The notes: a model not told the origin generated them from the sequence alone. Counted from the stretch's first letter, positions 17,502-29,017 are shown. The stretch is 64,000 nt of DNA from Gammaproteobacteria bacterium (GCA_023266115.1 JAHFRU010000006.1:1-64000), one strand, 5' to 3'. Numbers and translations: made by a program.

Positions 17502-17936
17502 TCAGAGATTGCCGAATAGCAGCAATCCCGCGCCGGTGAAAGTGGCGAGCAACCCGACTGCGAAGATCAGCCAGTCCCCCTGACCGAGGCCCGGTTCAAG
17601 CGTGGTACGGTCCGGATCGGCGGGATCGTAGTAGACGCGTACCTTTTCTCCTGACGGATACTTGTTCAGATAGTGGCGCGTGAATTCCGGCGTCGGCGTG
17701 ATGGCGCCAGGAAACTCCAGTCGGCTTCCGCGGGTCTGGCCGGCAACCATATAGCTGAAACCAATCGTCGGCAGGAGGTCGCTGGTGTCGGACGTTTCTT
17801 CTGATTTATCGATGACGCCCTCGGTGGACGGCCAGCGCAGCGTCTGCCGCGCCCGCGCGATAATGCGCCAGCCCCATATCGTCGTCAGCAGGCCGGCAAG
17901 TGTGAACAGGCCGAGAATGAAAATATATGGATTCAC
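17502..17936 (-). CDS. DUF3592 membrane protein
   Basis: A 144-residue protein with a membrane helix at each end (FILGLFTLAGLLTTIW and WLIFAVGLLATFTGAGLLL) and a soluble beta-rich part between. The stretch SGEKVRVYYDPADPDRTTLEPG is the DUF3592 signature. The GTG at 17936 is chosen because GAGGAG lies nine bases upstream; a frame extension to 17972 lacks such a site. Function unknown. Confidence 0.82.
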   Translation of the reverse strand: MNPYIFILGLFTLAGLLTTIWGWRIIARARQTLRWPSTEGVIDKSEETSDTSDLLPTIGFSYMVAGQTRGSRLEFPGAITPTPEFTRHYLNKYPSGEKVRVYYDPADPDRTTLEPGLGQGDWLIFAVGLLATFTGAGLLLFGNL

Positions 17937-18115
17937 GACTACGTCTCCTCTGTCAGGGCCATGATAATCCAACCGGCGGGTTCGCCACGATGGTTATTGT
18001 TATCCCGGTAATCGGGCATGGGCTCAAACGTGTACAGATATCAGTGTATGCTGTCGGCATATCGTCTACGCTTTCAGTGGGCGGGCGAGCTTTCACCCGA
18101 ACAGGCACGGATGCG

Positions 18116-18845
18116 ATGCGGATAGGTGCCGACAGACCGCTGTTAAAATCGCTGCTGCTGATGGGCGCAGTGGTCGAGGCGTACGATGCGTATACCGCGG
18201 CGGCCATTTATGGCGCGTTTCGCGGTTCTCGCGACTGCTCACCGAGCAGGCCGGACTGTCCGGTGACGAGATTGCGCGGATCAGCGTCGGCGGGTTTCTG
18301 CATGATCTCGGCAAGGTAGGCGTGCCGGACGCGATTTTGAACAAGCCCGCGCGTCTTACGAATGATGAGTACGACATCATCAAGACCCATCCGGCGATCG
18401 GTGAAGGTCTGATTGCGGAGCATCCGCTCGCCGTTCTTGCGCAGGACACGATTCGCCATCATCACGAGCGCGTCGACGGCGGGGGTTATCCGGATCGACT
18501 TGGCGCGGCCGACATTTCGACCGCGGTCTGCTCGAAAACTTTACGATGCTTGCCCGGCGGGGTGTTCTGGACGCGATCGTCAGGCACAGCGATGAGCACG
18601 TGCCGCTGATCGAGTGCCCGCATTGCGGACCGGTGATCGCGGTACCGCGTTCGGCGACGAGCGGTGATACGATCCATTGCCGGGTCTGTGCAACTGAGTA
18701 TCGTTTGCATCAGAATAATGAAACCTTCGTTGCTGAACCGACCGGTAACCGGGGTAGTGCGGAGCAACTGAAACCCGTCGCGGACGGCGCTCCGATCAAT
18801 GATCTGGTGAAGCAAGTCCCGCGGTTTCTGACCATCGAGAACTGA
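18116..18845 (+). pseudogene. Decayed HD-GYP domain protein gene (frameshift and internal deletion)
   Basis: Three reading frames together spell one HD-GYP cyclic-di-GMP phosphodiesterase. Frame one gives VVEAYDAYTA; after a shift near 18210, another gives RVSRFSRLLTEQAGLSGDE and the HD/GYP core HDLGKVGVPDAILNKP...HHHERVDGGGYPD. At about 18517 the text jumps from ADIS directly to FDRGLLENFTMLARRG in the third frame, so the usual stretch around RIFAIADAFDAMT (about 45-50 residues) is missing. The third frame ends with the family's zinc ribbon (CPHCGPVIAVP, CRVC) and a stop at 18845. Some frames remain open, so short pieces might still be translated, but an active enzyme is unlikely. Confidence 0.85.
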
Positions 18846-18946
18846 CAGTTTTCATGTGGCTATCGAACGTCGGCCACGAAAGGTTTTGTTCGTCAGCGGC
18901 GATACGCTATTATCAATCGGGTTCCTGATAACGGATTGAAGAACGT

Positions 18947-19471
18947 ATGAAGCAGAAACATCTCCTGATCGGTATCGCCGCTTCTGCAGGGCTGTTCATT
19001 TCGCATGCTGCGCTGGCAGTGAATGCGGTGGCGGATATTCATGGCACTGTCACCGGTTCTTCGGTGGTTGGGCGAACGGTGATGCAGGAACTCAATGGTG
19101 GTGTCCAGTTCTCGATTTCGATATACAACGTCACACCCGGCATGCACGGCATCCATATACACGAATTTGGCAGCTGCAATAACACCGGTCTGGCAGCGGG
19201 CAAGCATTTCAACCCCGCCGGTGCCCAGCACGGTTTTCTGCCGGCCCAGGGATTCAACGCGGCACACGTGGGTGATCTCGGCAATATTAATGTGCAGACC
19301 AACGGCATCGGGTTCCTCGAATTGTTTGTGCCCGGGCTGAAGATTGCGGAAGGACCGGCAGCGCTCGCGGGACGTGCGATTATCCTGCACGACAAGGCGG
19401 ACGATTTTACGCAGCCGCTGGGCAACGCCGGTGACCGCATCGGCTGCGGTATGATCGGTATTATCAAATAA
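18947..19471 (+). CDS. sodC: Cu/Zn superoxide dismutase
   Basis: A 174-residue periplasmic enzyme that converts superoxide to peroxide and oxygen. It has a Sec signal (about residues 1-24). The copper motif GIHIHEFGSC, zinc-region histidines in AGKHFNPAGAQHG and AHVGDLGNI, and IILHDKADDF follow in order. The C-terminal GDRIGCGMIGI carries the second cysteine of the conserved disulfide. It is a single-gene unit closed by a strong terminator. Confidence 0.95.
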   Translation: MKQKHLLIGIAASAGLFISHAALAVNAVADIHGTVTGSSVVGRTVMQELNGGVQFSISIYNVTPGMHGIHIHEFGSCNNTGLAAGKHFNPAGAQHGFLPAQGFNAAHVGDLGNINVQTNGIGFLELFVPGLKIAEGPAALAGRAIILHDKADDFTQPLGNAGDRIGCGMIGIIK

Positions 19472-19491
19472 CGTCGGGATGTTCAGACGCC

Positions 19492-19536
19492 ACGCATAAA
19501 AAGAAGGGGGCCACTGGCCCCCTTCTTTTTATGCGT
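19492..19536. terminator. Bidirectional terminator with 21-bp perfect stem
   Basis: Positions 19492-19512 are the exact reverse complement of 19516-19536, with a three-base loop (ACT). The stem has a GGGGGCC/GGCCCCC core and A-rich/T-rich ends, so it can stop transcription both ways between the convergent sodC and Bax inhibitor-1 genes. Confidence 0.95.
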
Positions 19537-19549
19537 GCTTCGTGATTTG

Positions 19550-20221
19550 TCAATCGTCCCCGCTAAACGCCCCTAGCAAATGCAGCAGGCTGGTGAACAG
19601 ATTGTAAATGCTGACATACAGGCTGACGGTCGCCAGTATGTAATTCGTTTCGCCGCCATGGACCAGGTTGCTGGTCTCCCACAGGATAAAGGCAGACATC
19701 AGCAGGACAAACATCGCCGAGACGGCCAGCGCAAGGCCGGGCAGCGCGAAGATCAATGCACCGATGCCGGCAAGGAATGCGACCAGCACACCGACCATGA
19801 CAAAGCCGCCGATGAAGCTGAAATCCTGGCGCGTCGTCAAAACGTAGGCAGACAGGCCGAGAAAGATCGCGCCGGTGCCGCCGAGCGCCAGCATTATGGT
19901 CTGGCCACCGTTAGGCAGTGCGAGATAGGCGCTGAGTATTGGTCCCAGCGTGAGTCCCATGAAGCCGGTCAGGGCGAAGACGGACGCCAGACCCCAGGCA
20001 CTGTTACGCAGTTTGTGGGTGAGAAACAGCAGGCCGAAGTAGCCGGCCAGCGTCAACAGTATCCCGGGATGCGGGAGGTTGAGCGTCATCGATACGCCAG
20101 CGGTGAACGCGCTGAACAGCAGTGTAAACGCGAGCAGCGTATAGGTATTGCGAATCAGCTTGTTGGTAGCCAGGCCCTGTGTGGCCGCCGGGCGGGCGAT
20201 AGCGGTAGAATAGCGTTCCAT
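19550..20221 (-). CDS. Bax inhibitor-1/YccA family membrane protein
   Basis: A 223-residue protein with seven hydrophobic segments, as usual for the YccA/TMBIM family. The C-terminal segment contains ETSNLVHGGETNYILATVSLYVSIYNLF, including the family's typical GG-TNYI-ATVSLY stretch. E. coli YccA is an inhibitor and substrate of the FtsH protease, and the FtsH regulators hflK and hflC lie 3-4 kb downstream on the other strand. Membrane protease control is a reasonable inference for this copy. Confidence 0.9.
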   Translation of the reverse strand: MERYSTAIARPAATQGLATNKLIRNTYTLLAFTLLFSAFTAGVSMTLNLPHPGILLTLAGYFGLLFLTHKLRNSAWGLASVFALTGFMGLTLGPILSAYLALPNGGQTIMLALGGTGAIFLGLSAYVLTTRQDFSFIGGFVMVGVLVAFLAGIGALIFALPGLALAVSAMFVLLMSAFILWETSNLVHGGETNYILATVSLYVSIYNLFTSLLHLLGAFSGDD

Positions 20222-20393
20222 TGTGGCGATGTCTCCTGTTTAGTCTGGCCGCGGTTGGTCGGTCGAACCAATTGTTTATCTTGAGCAAAAGTCTAGCGTC
20301 TTTGGCATTAGAAAGCTACCGTTAGCCAGAGTTCCGCAGTTGCGCCGTAGCGGGAAACCCTGTATTTTTCAGCGGTTTCCCGTTAACCATTAT

Positions 20394-20481
20394 GGAGAGG
20401 TGGCTGAGCGGTCGAAAGCGGCGGTCTTGAAAACCGTTGAAGGGCAACCTTCCCAGGGTTCGAATCCCTGCCTCTCCGCCA
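20394..20481 (+). tRNA. tRNA-Ser (anticodon UGA)
   Basis: An 88-base tRNA with encoded CCA. The acceptor arm GGAGAGG (20394-20400) pairs with CCTCTCC (20471-20477). The anticodon stem GCGGT/ACCGT holds loop CTTGAAA with anticodon TGA at 20428-20430. A long variable arm (GAAGGGCAACCTTC) and the T-loop GGTTCGAATCC are present, as in type II tRNAs. A36-A37-A38 matches the recognition sequence of MiaA, whose gene follows. Confidence 0.97.
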
Positions 20482-20518
20482 ATACGAATCAGCACATGGG
20501 CGGTCGCTCTGAAATCCG

Positions 20519-21499
20519 ATGGATCACCTTCCATTCGCCGTGTTTGTTATGGGTCCAACCGCAGTCGGAAAAACGGCTCTGGCGGCGGAGCTTTCGCGGC
20601 GCATGCCATGCGACATTATCAGTGTCGATTCGGCGATGGTGTATCGCGGTATGGATATTGGTACGGCGAAGCCGTCGCGAGAATTTCTTACAAAAGCGCC
20701 GCATCGCCTGATCGATATCTGTGACCCCGGTGAGCCCTATTCGGCGGCGAGATTTCGCGCGGATGCGCTGAGAGAAATCAACGATATCGTTGGGCAGCGA
20801 CGTCTGCCGCTGCTGGTTGGGGGCACGGGGCTCTACTTCCGGGCGCTGGAGCGGGGTCTTTCAGCGCTACCCTCGGCCGATTCCGCGGTGCGCGCACGCC
20901 TTGAAGCAGAGGCGGCGGTACATGGCTGGGCAGCGCTGCACGCGCGTCTGCGAGAGGTTGATCCGCTCGCGGCGGCAAAAATCAGCGCGAATGATCCGCA
21001 GCGGATCCAGCGTGCGCTGGAGGTGTTCGAGTTGACCGGTTTGCCGATGACGAACCTGCAGGCGTACCAGGCGGTGGAACCGTTTCCGTTTCGCGTGGTC
21101 AAGATAATCGTGTCTCTTGATAATCGTGATGAGCTTGCCTGGCGTATTCACTGCCGCTTTTCGCAGATGCTGGCCCGGGGGTTTGTCGAGGAGGTCGAGC
21201 GCCTTTACCGGCGCGGTGATCTGGACGTGCGGTTGCCGGCGATACGGGCGGTTGGATATCGGCAGTTCTGGGAGTACCTCGGCGGCAAGCGTTCCTACCT
21301 GAATTCGGTGGAGCGGGCGATTACGGCGACGCGTCAGTACGCCAAACGTCAATTGACGTGGCTCAGAGCGGAGGAGAACGCCCACTGGCTGGGCGCGCAC
21401 GATCCGGATCTGGTGAGTAAGGTACTGAAAATTATCGCGGATGGTCGCCCCTCACCGGGCGGGCTGCGGTCACAAGGCGTTATGGTAGAATCCCGGTAA
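20519..21499 (+). CDS. miaA: tRNA dimethylallyltransferase
   Basis: A 326-residue enzyme that adds a dimethylallyl group to A37 of tRNAs reading UNN codons. The P-loop GPTAVGKTALA (residues 12-22), the substrate block DIISVDSAMVYRGMDIGTAKP, and LLVGGTGLYFRAL are all diagnostic. RAVGYRQFWEYLGG and RQLTWLR near the C-terminus complete the family pattern. It heads the miaA-hfq-hflX-hflK-hflC block, although the usual upstream mutL is replaced here by tRNA-Ser, 37 bases away. Confidence 0.97.
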   Translation: MDHLPFAVFVMGPTAVGKTALAAELSRRMPCDIISVDSAMVYRGMDIGTAKPSREFLTKAPHRLIDICDPGEPYSAARFRADALREINDIVGQRRLPLLVGGTGLYFRALERGLSALPSADSAVRARLEAEAAVHGWAALHARLREVDPLAAAKISANDPQRIQRALEVFELTGLPMTNLQAYQAVEPFPFRVVKIIVSLDNRDELAWRIHCRFSQMLARGFVEEVERLYRRGDLDVRLPAIRAVGYRQFWEYLGGKRSYLNSVERAITATRQYAKRQLTWLRAEENAHWLGAHDPDLVSKVLKIIADGRPSPGGLRSQGVMVESR

Positions 21500-21607
21500 A
21501 CAGGCGGCTGATATGCCGATACATGAATGACAATATCTAGATGCCACCCGGCTGGATGGGAAGCCATTTAGCAGGTGTTAACACAATAATAAGAAAGGAG
21601 AACGAGT

Positions 21608-21862
21608 ATGGCTAAGGGGCAATCATTGCAAGACCCTTTTTTGAATGCTCTGCGCAGGGAGCGGGTGGCGGTATCCATCTATCTGGTGAACGGTATTAAG
21701 TTGCAGGGACAGATCGAATCGTTCGATCAGTTTGTGGTATTGTTGAAAAACTCGGTGAGCCAGATGGTATATAAGCATGCCATTTCAACCATCGTGCCGG
21801 CACGCAACGTGAAGTTGTCTGCCGATGAGGAGGTGGAGGTGGTCGCTCCGGGCAATGAGTAG
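21608..21862 (+). CDS. hfq: RNA chaperone Hfq
   Basis: An 84-residue Sm-like protein that forms a hexameric ring and pairs small RNAs with mRNAs. Start [20 protein letters not shown] and the Sm2 block [12 protein letters not shown] are almost invariant among Proteobacteria. The ribosome site AAAGGAG is strong. The C-terminal tail is short. It lies between miaA and hflX as usual. Confidence 0.98.
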   Translation: MAKGQSLQDPFLNALRRERVAVSIYLVNGIKLQGQIESFDQFVVLLKNSVSQMVYKHAISTIVPARNVKLSADEEVEVVAPGNE

Positions 21863-21891
21863 CACGCGATTGAGTACAGGATGGTTGTCGC

Positions 21892-23127
21892 TTGTTTGAG
21901 CGTCCACGCAGTGGCGAAAATGCCATTCTTGTTCATATCGATTTCAAGCGTTCCGACAGTAACGAGGAGCTGTCCGAATTCCAGGAGCTGGCACGTTCCG
22001 CCGGAGTGACGTCGGTCGCGACAATTACCGGTTCGCGCCAGACCCCCAATCCAAAATATTTTGTTGGCGCCGGCAAGGCGGAAGAGATACGCGTTTGTGT
22101 GCAGGCCCGCAGCGCGGACGTCATATTGTTCAATCACCGGCTGTCCCCCGCGCAGGAAAGAAATCTAGAGGCGCTGGTGCAGTGTCGTGTGCTGGACAGA
22201 ACCGGTCTGATACTCGATATCTTCGCGCAGCGCGCCAGCTCATTTGAGGGCAAGTTGCAGGTTGAGCTTGCGCAGTTGCAACATTTATCAACGCGACTGG
22301 TCCGTGGGTGGACGCACCTCGAGCGCCAGAAGGGCGGTATCGGCCTGCGCGGTCCGGGTGAAACGCAACTTGAGACAGACCGGCGTCTGGTCAGGTTGCG
22401 CATCAAGCAGATAAAAAAGCGGCTGGATAAAGTTCAGCTGCAGCGCGAAGGGCGTCGCAAGACACGGCGAAAACGCGCCGTTCATACGGTATCTCTTGTT
22501 GGTTATACGAATACAGGCAAGTCGACCCTTTTTAACCAGTTGACCGGCGCCGCGGCGTTGTGCGCCAACCAGTTGTTCGCGACACTTGATCCGATGTTAC
22601 GGCGTGTCAAGTTACCTGGTGCCGAGTCGGTCGTGCTGGTCGATACGGTCGGCTTTATCCGGCATCTTCCCCACGATTTGGTTGCGGCGTTCCGTTCGAC
22701 CCTCGAGGAAACGCGCGAGGCATCTCTGTTGCTGCATGTGATAGATGCCAACGATGACCACCGGCAACACCATATTGCGCAGGTCCGGGAGGTGTTGCAG
22801 GAGATTGGTGCCGACTCCGTGCCGCAGATCGAGATATATAACAAGATCGATCTTCTCGAAAAAATCGAGCCACGCGTGGACCGGGACGAGTATGGACAGG
22901 TCAGCCGTGTCTGGGTATCCGCGGGTACCGGTGCGGGAGTCGAATTATTGCGCCAGGTACTCGCCGAATATTCCGCGCCGGCGGGTACGCAACGGGAACC
23001 CCCGGTCGATGAGGACAGTTCGGCAGCGGACCTCGACGAGGTTCCGCAGATTCATGCTGCTTCAGACAGTGATATCAGCCCGAACGCGTTCGGGATCGGC
23101 AGAAAGCGGCGCGGGACCAAGACATAA
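21892..23127 (+). CDS. hflX: Ribosome-associated GTPase HflX
   Basis: A 411-residue GTPase that binds the large ribosomal subunit and splits stalled or stressed 70S ribosomes. The N-terminal HflX domain includes NPKYFVGAGKAEEI and a long linker (GGIGLRGPGETQLETDRR). The G domain has GYTNTGKSTLF (G1), DTVGFIRHLP (G3) and NKID (G4). The TTG at 21892, giving MFERPRSGE, matches known family starts. It follows hfq after 29 bases. Confidence 0.96.
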   Translation: MFERPRSGENAILVHIDFKRSDSNEELSEFQELARSAGVTSVATITGSRQTPNPKYFVGAGKAEEIRVCVQARSADVILFNHRLSPAQERNLEALVQCRVLDRTGLILDIFAQRASSFEGKLQVELAQLQHLSTRLVRGWTHLERQKGGIGLRGPGETQLETDRRLVRLRIKQIKKRLDKVQLQREGRRKTRRKRAVHTVSLVGYTNTGKSTLFNQLTGAAALCANQLFATLDPMLRRVKLPGAESVVLVDTVGFIRHLPHDLVAAFRSTLEETREASLLLHVIDANDDHRQHHIAQVREVLQEIGADSVPQIEIYNKIDLLEKIEPRVDRDEYGQVSRVWVSAGTGAGVELLRQVLAEYSAPAGTQREPPVDEDSSAADLDEVPQIHAASDSDISPNAFGIGRKRRGTKT

Positions 23128-23206
23128 GCCTCCTTTTTGGGTATATAATGCGCCTCTGAGTGCTGCCAGACAGGTGCCTCATTGTCTATTGAAAACGGAG
23201 TGACGC

Positions 23207-24397
23207 ATGGCCTGGAATGAACCCGGCGATAAAAAGAATGATCCTTGGGCCGGTGGCCGTGATCAGGGGCCGCCTGATCTGGATGAGGTCATTCGCAGGA
23301 TAAAGCAGCGATTCGGCGGCATTTTCGGTGGTAGTGGTACGCCGCGTGGTGCCGGCACCGGTGGTAGTCTGCCCGGATTTTTTATCGTTATTGTCGCGAT
23401 AGTCGCTTGGCTGGCGTACGACATGATTTACATCGTTGAGCCGGCGGATCGTGGCGTCGTCCTGCGCTTCGGCAAATTTGTCAGCACGCTGGAACCGGGC
23501 CCGAACTGGGCCTTTCCGCGTCCCATCGATACCGTCATGAAGGTGAATATTGATGAGGTGCGTAATGTTGAGGTGGGCTACCGCTCACTCGGCAGGGGCA
23601 CCAGCGATCAGAAGGTGCGGCAGGAATCCCTGATGTTGACACGTGACGAGAACATCGTCGACGTGAAGTTCGCCGTGCAGTACAAGGTGCTCGAAGCGCG
23701 TGATTATCTGTTTAATGTGAAAGACCCGGACGCAACCCTGCAGCAGGCGACGGAAAGTGCGGTGCGCGAAATCGTCGGCAAGAGCAACATGGACTTTGTG
23801 CTGACCGAAGGGCGCAGCGATATCGCGAATCGGGCCAGATCCCTGATTCAGGAGATTCTCGATCGCTACAAAACCGGGCTGAGTGTCATCCAGGTGACCA
23901 TGCAGGATGCGCAGCCGCCGGACGAGGTTCAGGATGCGTTCTTCGACGCGATCAAGGCGCGCGAGGATGAGCAGCGCGTGATCAACGAGGCTGAGGCTTA
24001 TTCAAACGATGTGCTGCCGAGGGCGCGTGGCGCCGCGGCACGCCTGATGGAGGAAGCCAACGGTTACAAGGCCGAGGTGGTTGCCCGCTCGCAGGGTGAG
24101 GCCAGCCGCTTTCTGGCGTTGCTGACGGAATACGAAAAAGCGCCGGTGGTTACGCGGGAACGTCTGTATATCGAGTCGATGGAGTCCGTATTGTCGAATA
24201 CGAGCAAGGTAATGGTCGACGTCAAGAGTGGCAACAATCTTCTCTACTTGCCGCTTGACCGCCTGATTTCCCGGGACGGCAGTAGTGCCAAGGCGCCGGA
24301 ACCGACCCAGCAGGAAGCCGCCGATGCGGCAGCGGCGGACAAGCTGAAAGAAGAGCAGCGTCAGCGCGCCGACTCGCGTCGCAGGGAGAGTCGATAA
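23207..24397 (+). CDS. hflK: FtsH protease modulator HflK
   Basis: A 396-residue inner-membrane SPFH protein that forms a cage with HflC around the FtsH protease. The N-terminus is Gly- and Pro-rich (DPWAGGRDQGPPDLDEV), followed by one membrane helix (GFFIVIVAIVAWLAYDMIY) and the SPFH domain from VEPADRGVVLRFGK. A charged C-terminal tail ends the protein. Its stop shares one base with the hflC start (TAATG), indicating coupled translation. Confidence 0.97.
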   Translation: MAWNEPGDKKNDPWAGGRDQGPPDLDEVIRRIKQRFGGIFGGSGTPRGAGTGGSLPGFFIVIVAIVAWLAYDMIYIVEPADRGVVLRFGKFVSTLEPGPNWAFPRPIDTVMKVNIDEVRNVEVGYRSLGRGTSDQKVRQESLMLTRDENIVDVKFAVQYKVLEARDYLFNVKDPDATLQQATESAVREIVGKSNMDFVLTEGRSDIANRARSLIQEILDRYKTGLSVIQVTMQDAQPPDEVQDAFFDAIKAREDEQRVINEAEAYSNDVLPRARGAAARLMEEANGYKAEVVARSQGEASRFLALLTEYEKAPVVTRERLYIESMESVLSNTSKVMVDVKSGNNLLYLPLDRLISRDGSSAKAPEPTQQEAADAAAADKLKEEQRQRADSRRRESR

Positions 24398-25272
24398 TGA
24401 ATAACAGAGCGATTGGTCTCCTGGGCGGCCTGGCGGTACTGGTTGTGCTCGGTAGTTTTTCGATCTTCACTGTGAAGGAATGGGAGAAGGCGGTACTGTT
24501 CCAGCTGGGCGAGGTCAAACGCACGGATATCACGCCTGGGATTCATTTCAAGCTGCCGTTTGTCAACAATGTGCGGCATTTCGACGGACGTGTGTTGTCG
24601 CTGGATGCGGAAACAGAGCGGTTCCTGACCAAGGAAAAGAAGAACGTCAGTGTCGACGCATTTGTTAAATGGCGGATTATCGATGTCGCCACCTTCTATA
24701 CCTCCACGGGCGGAAACGAAGCGCGTGCCAACGTTCGCCTGTCGCAGATCATCAGGGATTCGTTAAAGAGCCAGTTTGGTCTGCGCAATATCCAGGAGGT
24801 CGTCTCGGGCGAGCGCCTCGACATCATGACTATCGTGCAGGTGAGTGCCAACCGGGAAGCAGAGAAGTTTGGTATTGAAGTGGTGGATGTGCGGCTGCGC
24901 CGTATCGATCTGCCCGATGAGGTCAGCGAGTCGGTATACAGTCGTATGCGGGCAGAGCGGACCAGAATCGCGAAAGAGCTGCGTTCCAAGGGCGCGGAAG
25001 CGGCGGAACGAATCCGTGCCGACGCCGATCGGCAGCGTGTTGTGACACTTGCCGATGCATTTCGCGATGCCGAACGTCTGCGTGGTGAAGGCGACGCCGA
25101 ATCTGCAGAAATTTATGCCAAGGCTTACAAGAAGAACGACGAATTCTATTCGTTTTACCGCAGCCTGAATGCCTACAAGGCGACCTTCCGTGGTAAGGAC
25201 GATGTGCTGGTGATTGAACCGGGTTCGGACTTCTTCAAGTACTTCAAGAATCCGCTCGGGAAACAAAAATAG
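24397..25272 (+). CDS. hflC: FtsH protease modulator HflC
   Basis: A 291-residue partner of HflK. One N-terminal membrane helix (AIGLLGGLAVLVVLGSFSIFTV) is followed by the SPFH domain (KEWEKAVLFQLGEV, GIHFKLPFVNNV) and a long helical region ending ALNAYKATFRGKDDVLVIEPGS, typical of HflC. The two proteins limit access of membrane substrates to FtsH. A hairpin with an A/T-flanked stem follows. Confidence 0.97.
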   Translation: MNNRAIGLLGGLAVLVVLGSFSIFTVKEWEKAVLFQLGEVKRTDITPGIHFKLPFVNNVRHFDGRVLSLDAETERFLTKEKKNVSVDAFVKWRIIDVATFYTSTGGNEARANVRLSQIIRDSLKSQFGLRNIQEVVSGERLDIMTIVQVSANREAEKFGIEVVDVRLRRIDLPDEVSESVYSRMRAERTRIAKELRSKGAEAAERIRADADRQRVVTLADAFRDAERLRGEGDAESAEIYAKAYKKNDEFYSFYRSLNAYKATFRGKDDVLVIEPGSDFFKYFKNPLGKQK

Positions 25273-25300
25273 AAAAGAGCGGTATTGCGGGAAAGTGTGT

Positions 25301-25353
25301 AAAAAGCCGGAACGCCGGCCCGTGCGGTTATCGGGCGCAGCATCCGGCTTTTT
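25301..25353 (+). terminator. Likely terminator after hflC
   Basis: AAAAAGCCGG at 25301-25310 pairs with CCGGCTTTTT at 25344-25353, enclosing a long GC-rich loop with its own partial pairing. The T-run is inside the stem's 3' arm. It sits 28 bases after hflC and 15 bases before the DUF2065 gene, so read-through is possible. Confidence 0.6.
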
Positions 25354-25367
25354 CGCGGGTTGCGGAA

Positions 25368-25553
25368 ATGTGGCATGATTTGTTGGTGGCGCTGGCATTA
25401 ATGCTTGTGATCGAGGGCATCTTTCCGTTTGCTAATCCGTCCGCCATGCGCCGGGCATTGACCGAATTTGCGTTAATAAACGACCGTGGCCTGCGATTGA
25501 CGGGATTGGCCAGCATGGTCGTGGGTGTCGTTCTGCTATATGTGGTTCGATAG
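25368..25553 (+). CDS. DUF2065 small membrane protein
   Basis: A 61-residue protein with two membrane helices (LLVALALMLVIEGIFPFANP and LTGLASMVVGVVLLYVV). FANP near position 22 and the sequence around LRLTG match the DUF2065 family, normally found between hflC and hisZ, as here. Function unknown; its constant location suggests a link with HflKC or FtsH. Confidence 0.88.
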   Translation: MWHDLLVALALMLVIEGIFPFANPSAMRRALTEFALINDRGLRLTGLASMVVGVVLLYVVR

Positions 25554-25580
25554 AACTAAACAACTACCAGTAAACTAGCC

Positions 25581-28075
<2,495 letters not shown>

Positions 28076-28093
28076 AGCGGTGAGGCGCGGTAC

Positions 28094-29017
28094 TTAGTCT
28101 CCCTTGCCATTGCCGCCATAGAGATGGCCGGCATTCTGGGCCGGATCGACCAGTTTGTTCCAGTTGAAGGCAAAGATATCAAAGCCCTTGCCTTCACCCT
28201 CATACTGTCCCCAGGTGAGATAGCGATACTTGCCGCCGGTCACGTTCACCTGCTTGCCATCGAGCGCGACATCGAAGCGCTGCGAGTCCGGCGGTGTCGA
28301 GGAGGGCGGGAAGTTATCCGGGAAGCTCGGAATATCGTTAAACGCGGAATCATTGACGGTGAGCTTGTTGCTCATCACGCCCGGGGTGGTCGCGGTATCG
28401 AAGTTGCTGTTGGTCATATCCAGCACGAAATCGATGTCCGCGTTCTGACCGGTCATGCTCTGGCTCAACTTGTGTTTCTGGCTGAGCTCGGTTTTGATCA
28501 GATCCTGCACCATGCCCTGGCTGTTGAGCACCTGGCGGAATACCGAACTCTTCGGATTACCGGTGCCGCTGCCGGAGAAGCTCGACGGGCCGCGCGGATC
28601 GTTGGCATCGATCAGGCTGAAATTGCTCGAGGTGCTACCAATACCGTCCGAGATCGGACCCTGGTCGTCACCGCCGCCCCTGGTGCGGGTCTTGATATAG
28701 GCCTCCTGGACAAACGACTCGCCGGGCAGGCCGATGATCACATGCCACCACTGGGCGCCGCCGGCGGTAAACAGCTCCATCAGGAACGGGGTGGTATCAC
28801 GGCTGTTATTGTCACGGAACTTGTCATTCTCATTGCAACCCCAGCGCTGCGGGCGGTTACAGCTGTGGCTGAAGACATTGTCGTCACCACCGCCGCGGCC
28901 GCTCTGGGGAGTGAAGTTCAGCGTGAACGGCCCCGCCTCCACTGGCGTGATGACGACCAGAGCAGCCAGAGATAGCACAATAACCGTTAATGAACGCGAT
29001 ATGGTAAGCACGGACAA
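28094..29017 (-). CDS. Exported protein of unknown family, paralogue 1
   Basis: A roughly 307-residue exported protein, not recognised. I take TTG at 29017 as start because GAGGCAG lies just upstream, the same element that precedes paralogue 2; the frame is open to 29035. A signal peptide (VLTISRSLTVIVLSLAALVVITPVEA) leads into a Gly/Asp/Ser-rich mature part starting with FTLNFTPQSG. Conserved points with the other two members include one SC...C pair, GG..WWH..IG.P, and a C-terminal DPAQN. From inside the signal peptide to near the stop it is identical to paralogue 2. A beta-rich extracellular or surface role is likely; no catalytic motif is visible. Confidence 0.75.
   Translation of the reverse strand: MSVLTISRSLTVIVLSLAALVVITPVEAGPFTLNFTPQSGRGGGDDNVFSHSCNRPQRWGCNENDKFRDNNSRDTTPFLMELFTAGGAQWWHVIIGLPGESFVQEAYIKTRTRGGGDDQGPISDGIGSTSSNFSLIDANDPRGPSSFSGSGTGNPKSSVFRQVLNSQGMVQDLIKTELSQKHKLSQSMTGQNADIDFVLDMTNSNFDTATTPGVMSNKLTVNDSAFNDIPSFPDNFPPSSTPPDSQRFDVALDGKQVNVTGGKYRYLTWGQYEGEGKGFDIFAFNWNKLVDPAQNAGHLYGGNGKGD
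28102..28977. repeat. 876-bp direct repeat, copy A
   Basis: This segment is identical to 29331-30206 (offset 1229). Translations of both strands in several frames agree residue for residue, which leaves no room for silent differences. The repeat covers the mature part of paralogue 1 and stops inside the signal-peptide codons. Confidence 0.95.

Noticed and set aside
28076-28101. Duplicate of the tRNA-Leu 3' end expected at the far end of the island
   Set aside because: The sequence next to purA does not match the tRNA 3' end, so no attachment repeat can be claimed.
28124-28975. 283-codon plus-strand open frame, repeated identically at 29353-30204
   Set aside because: It is exactly antisense to the two exported paralogues; those have signal peptides, ribosome sites and a third homologue, while this frame has none. 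It only serves to confirm that the repeats are identical.
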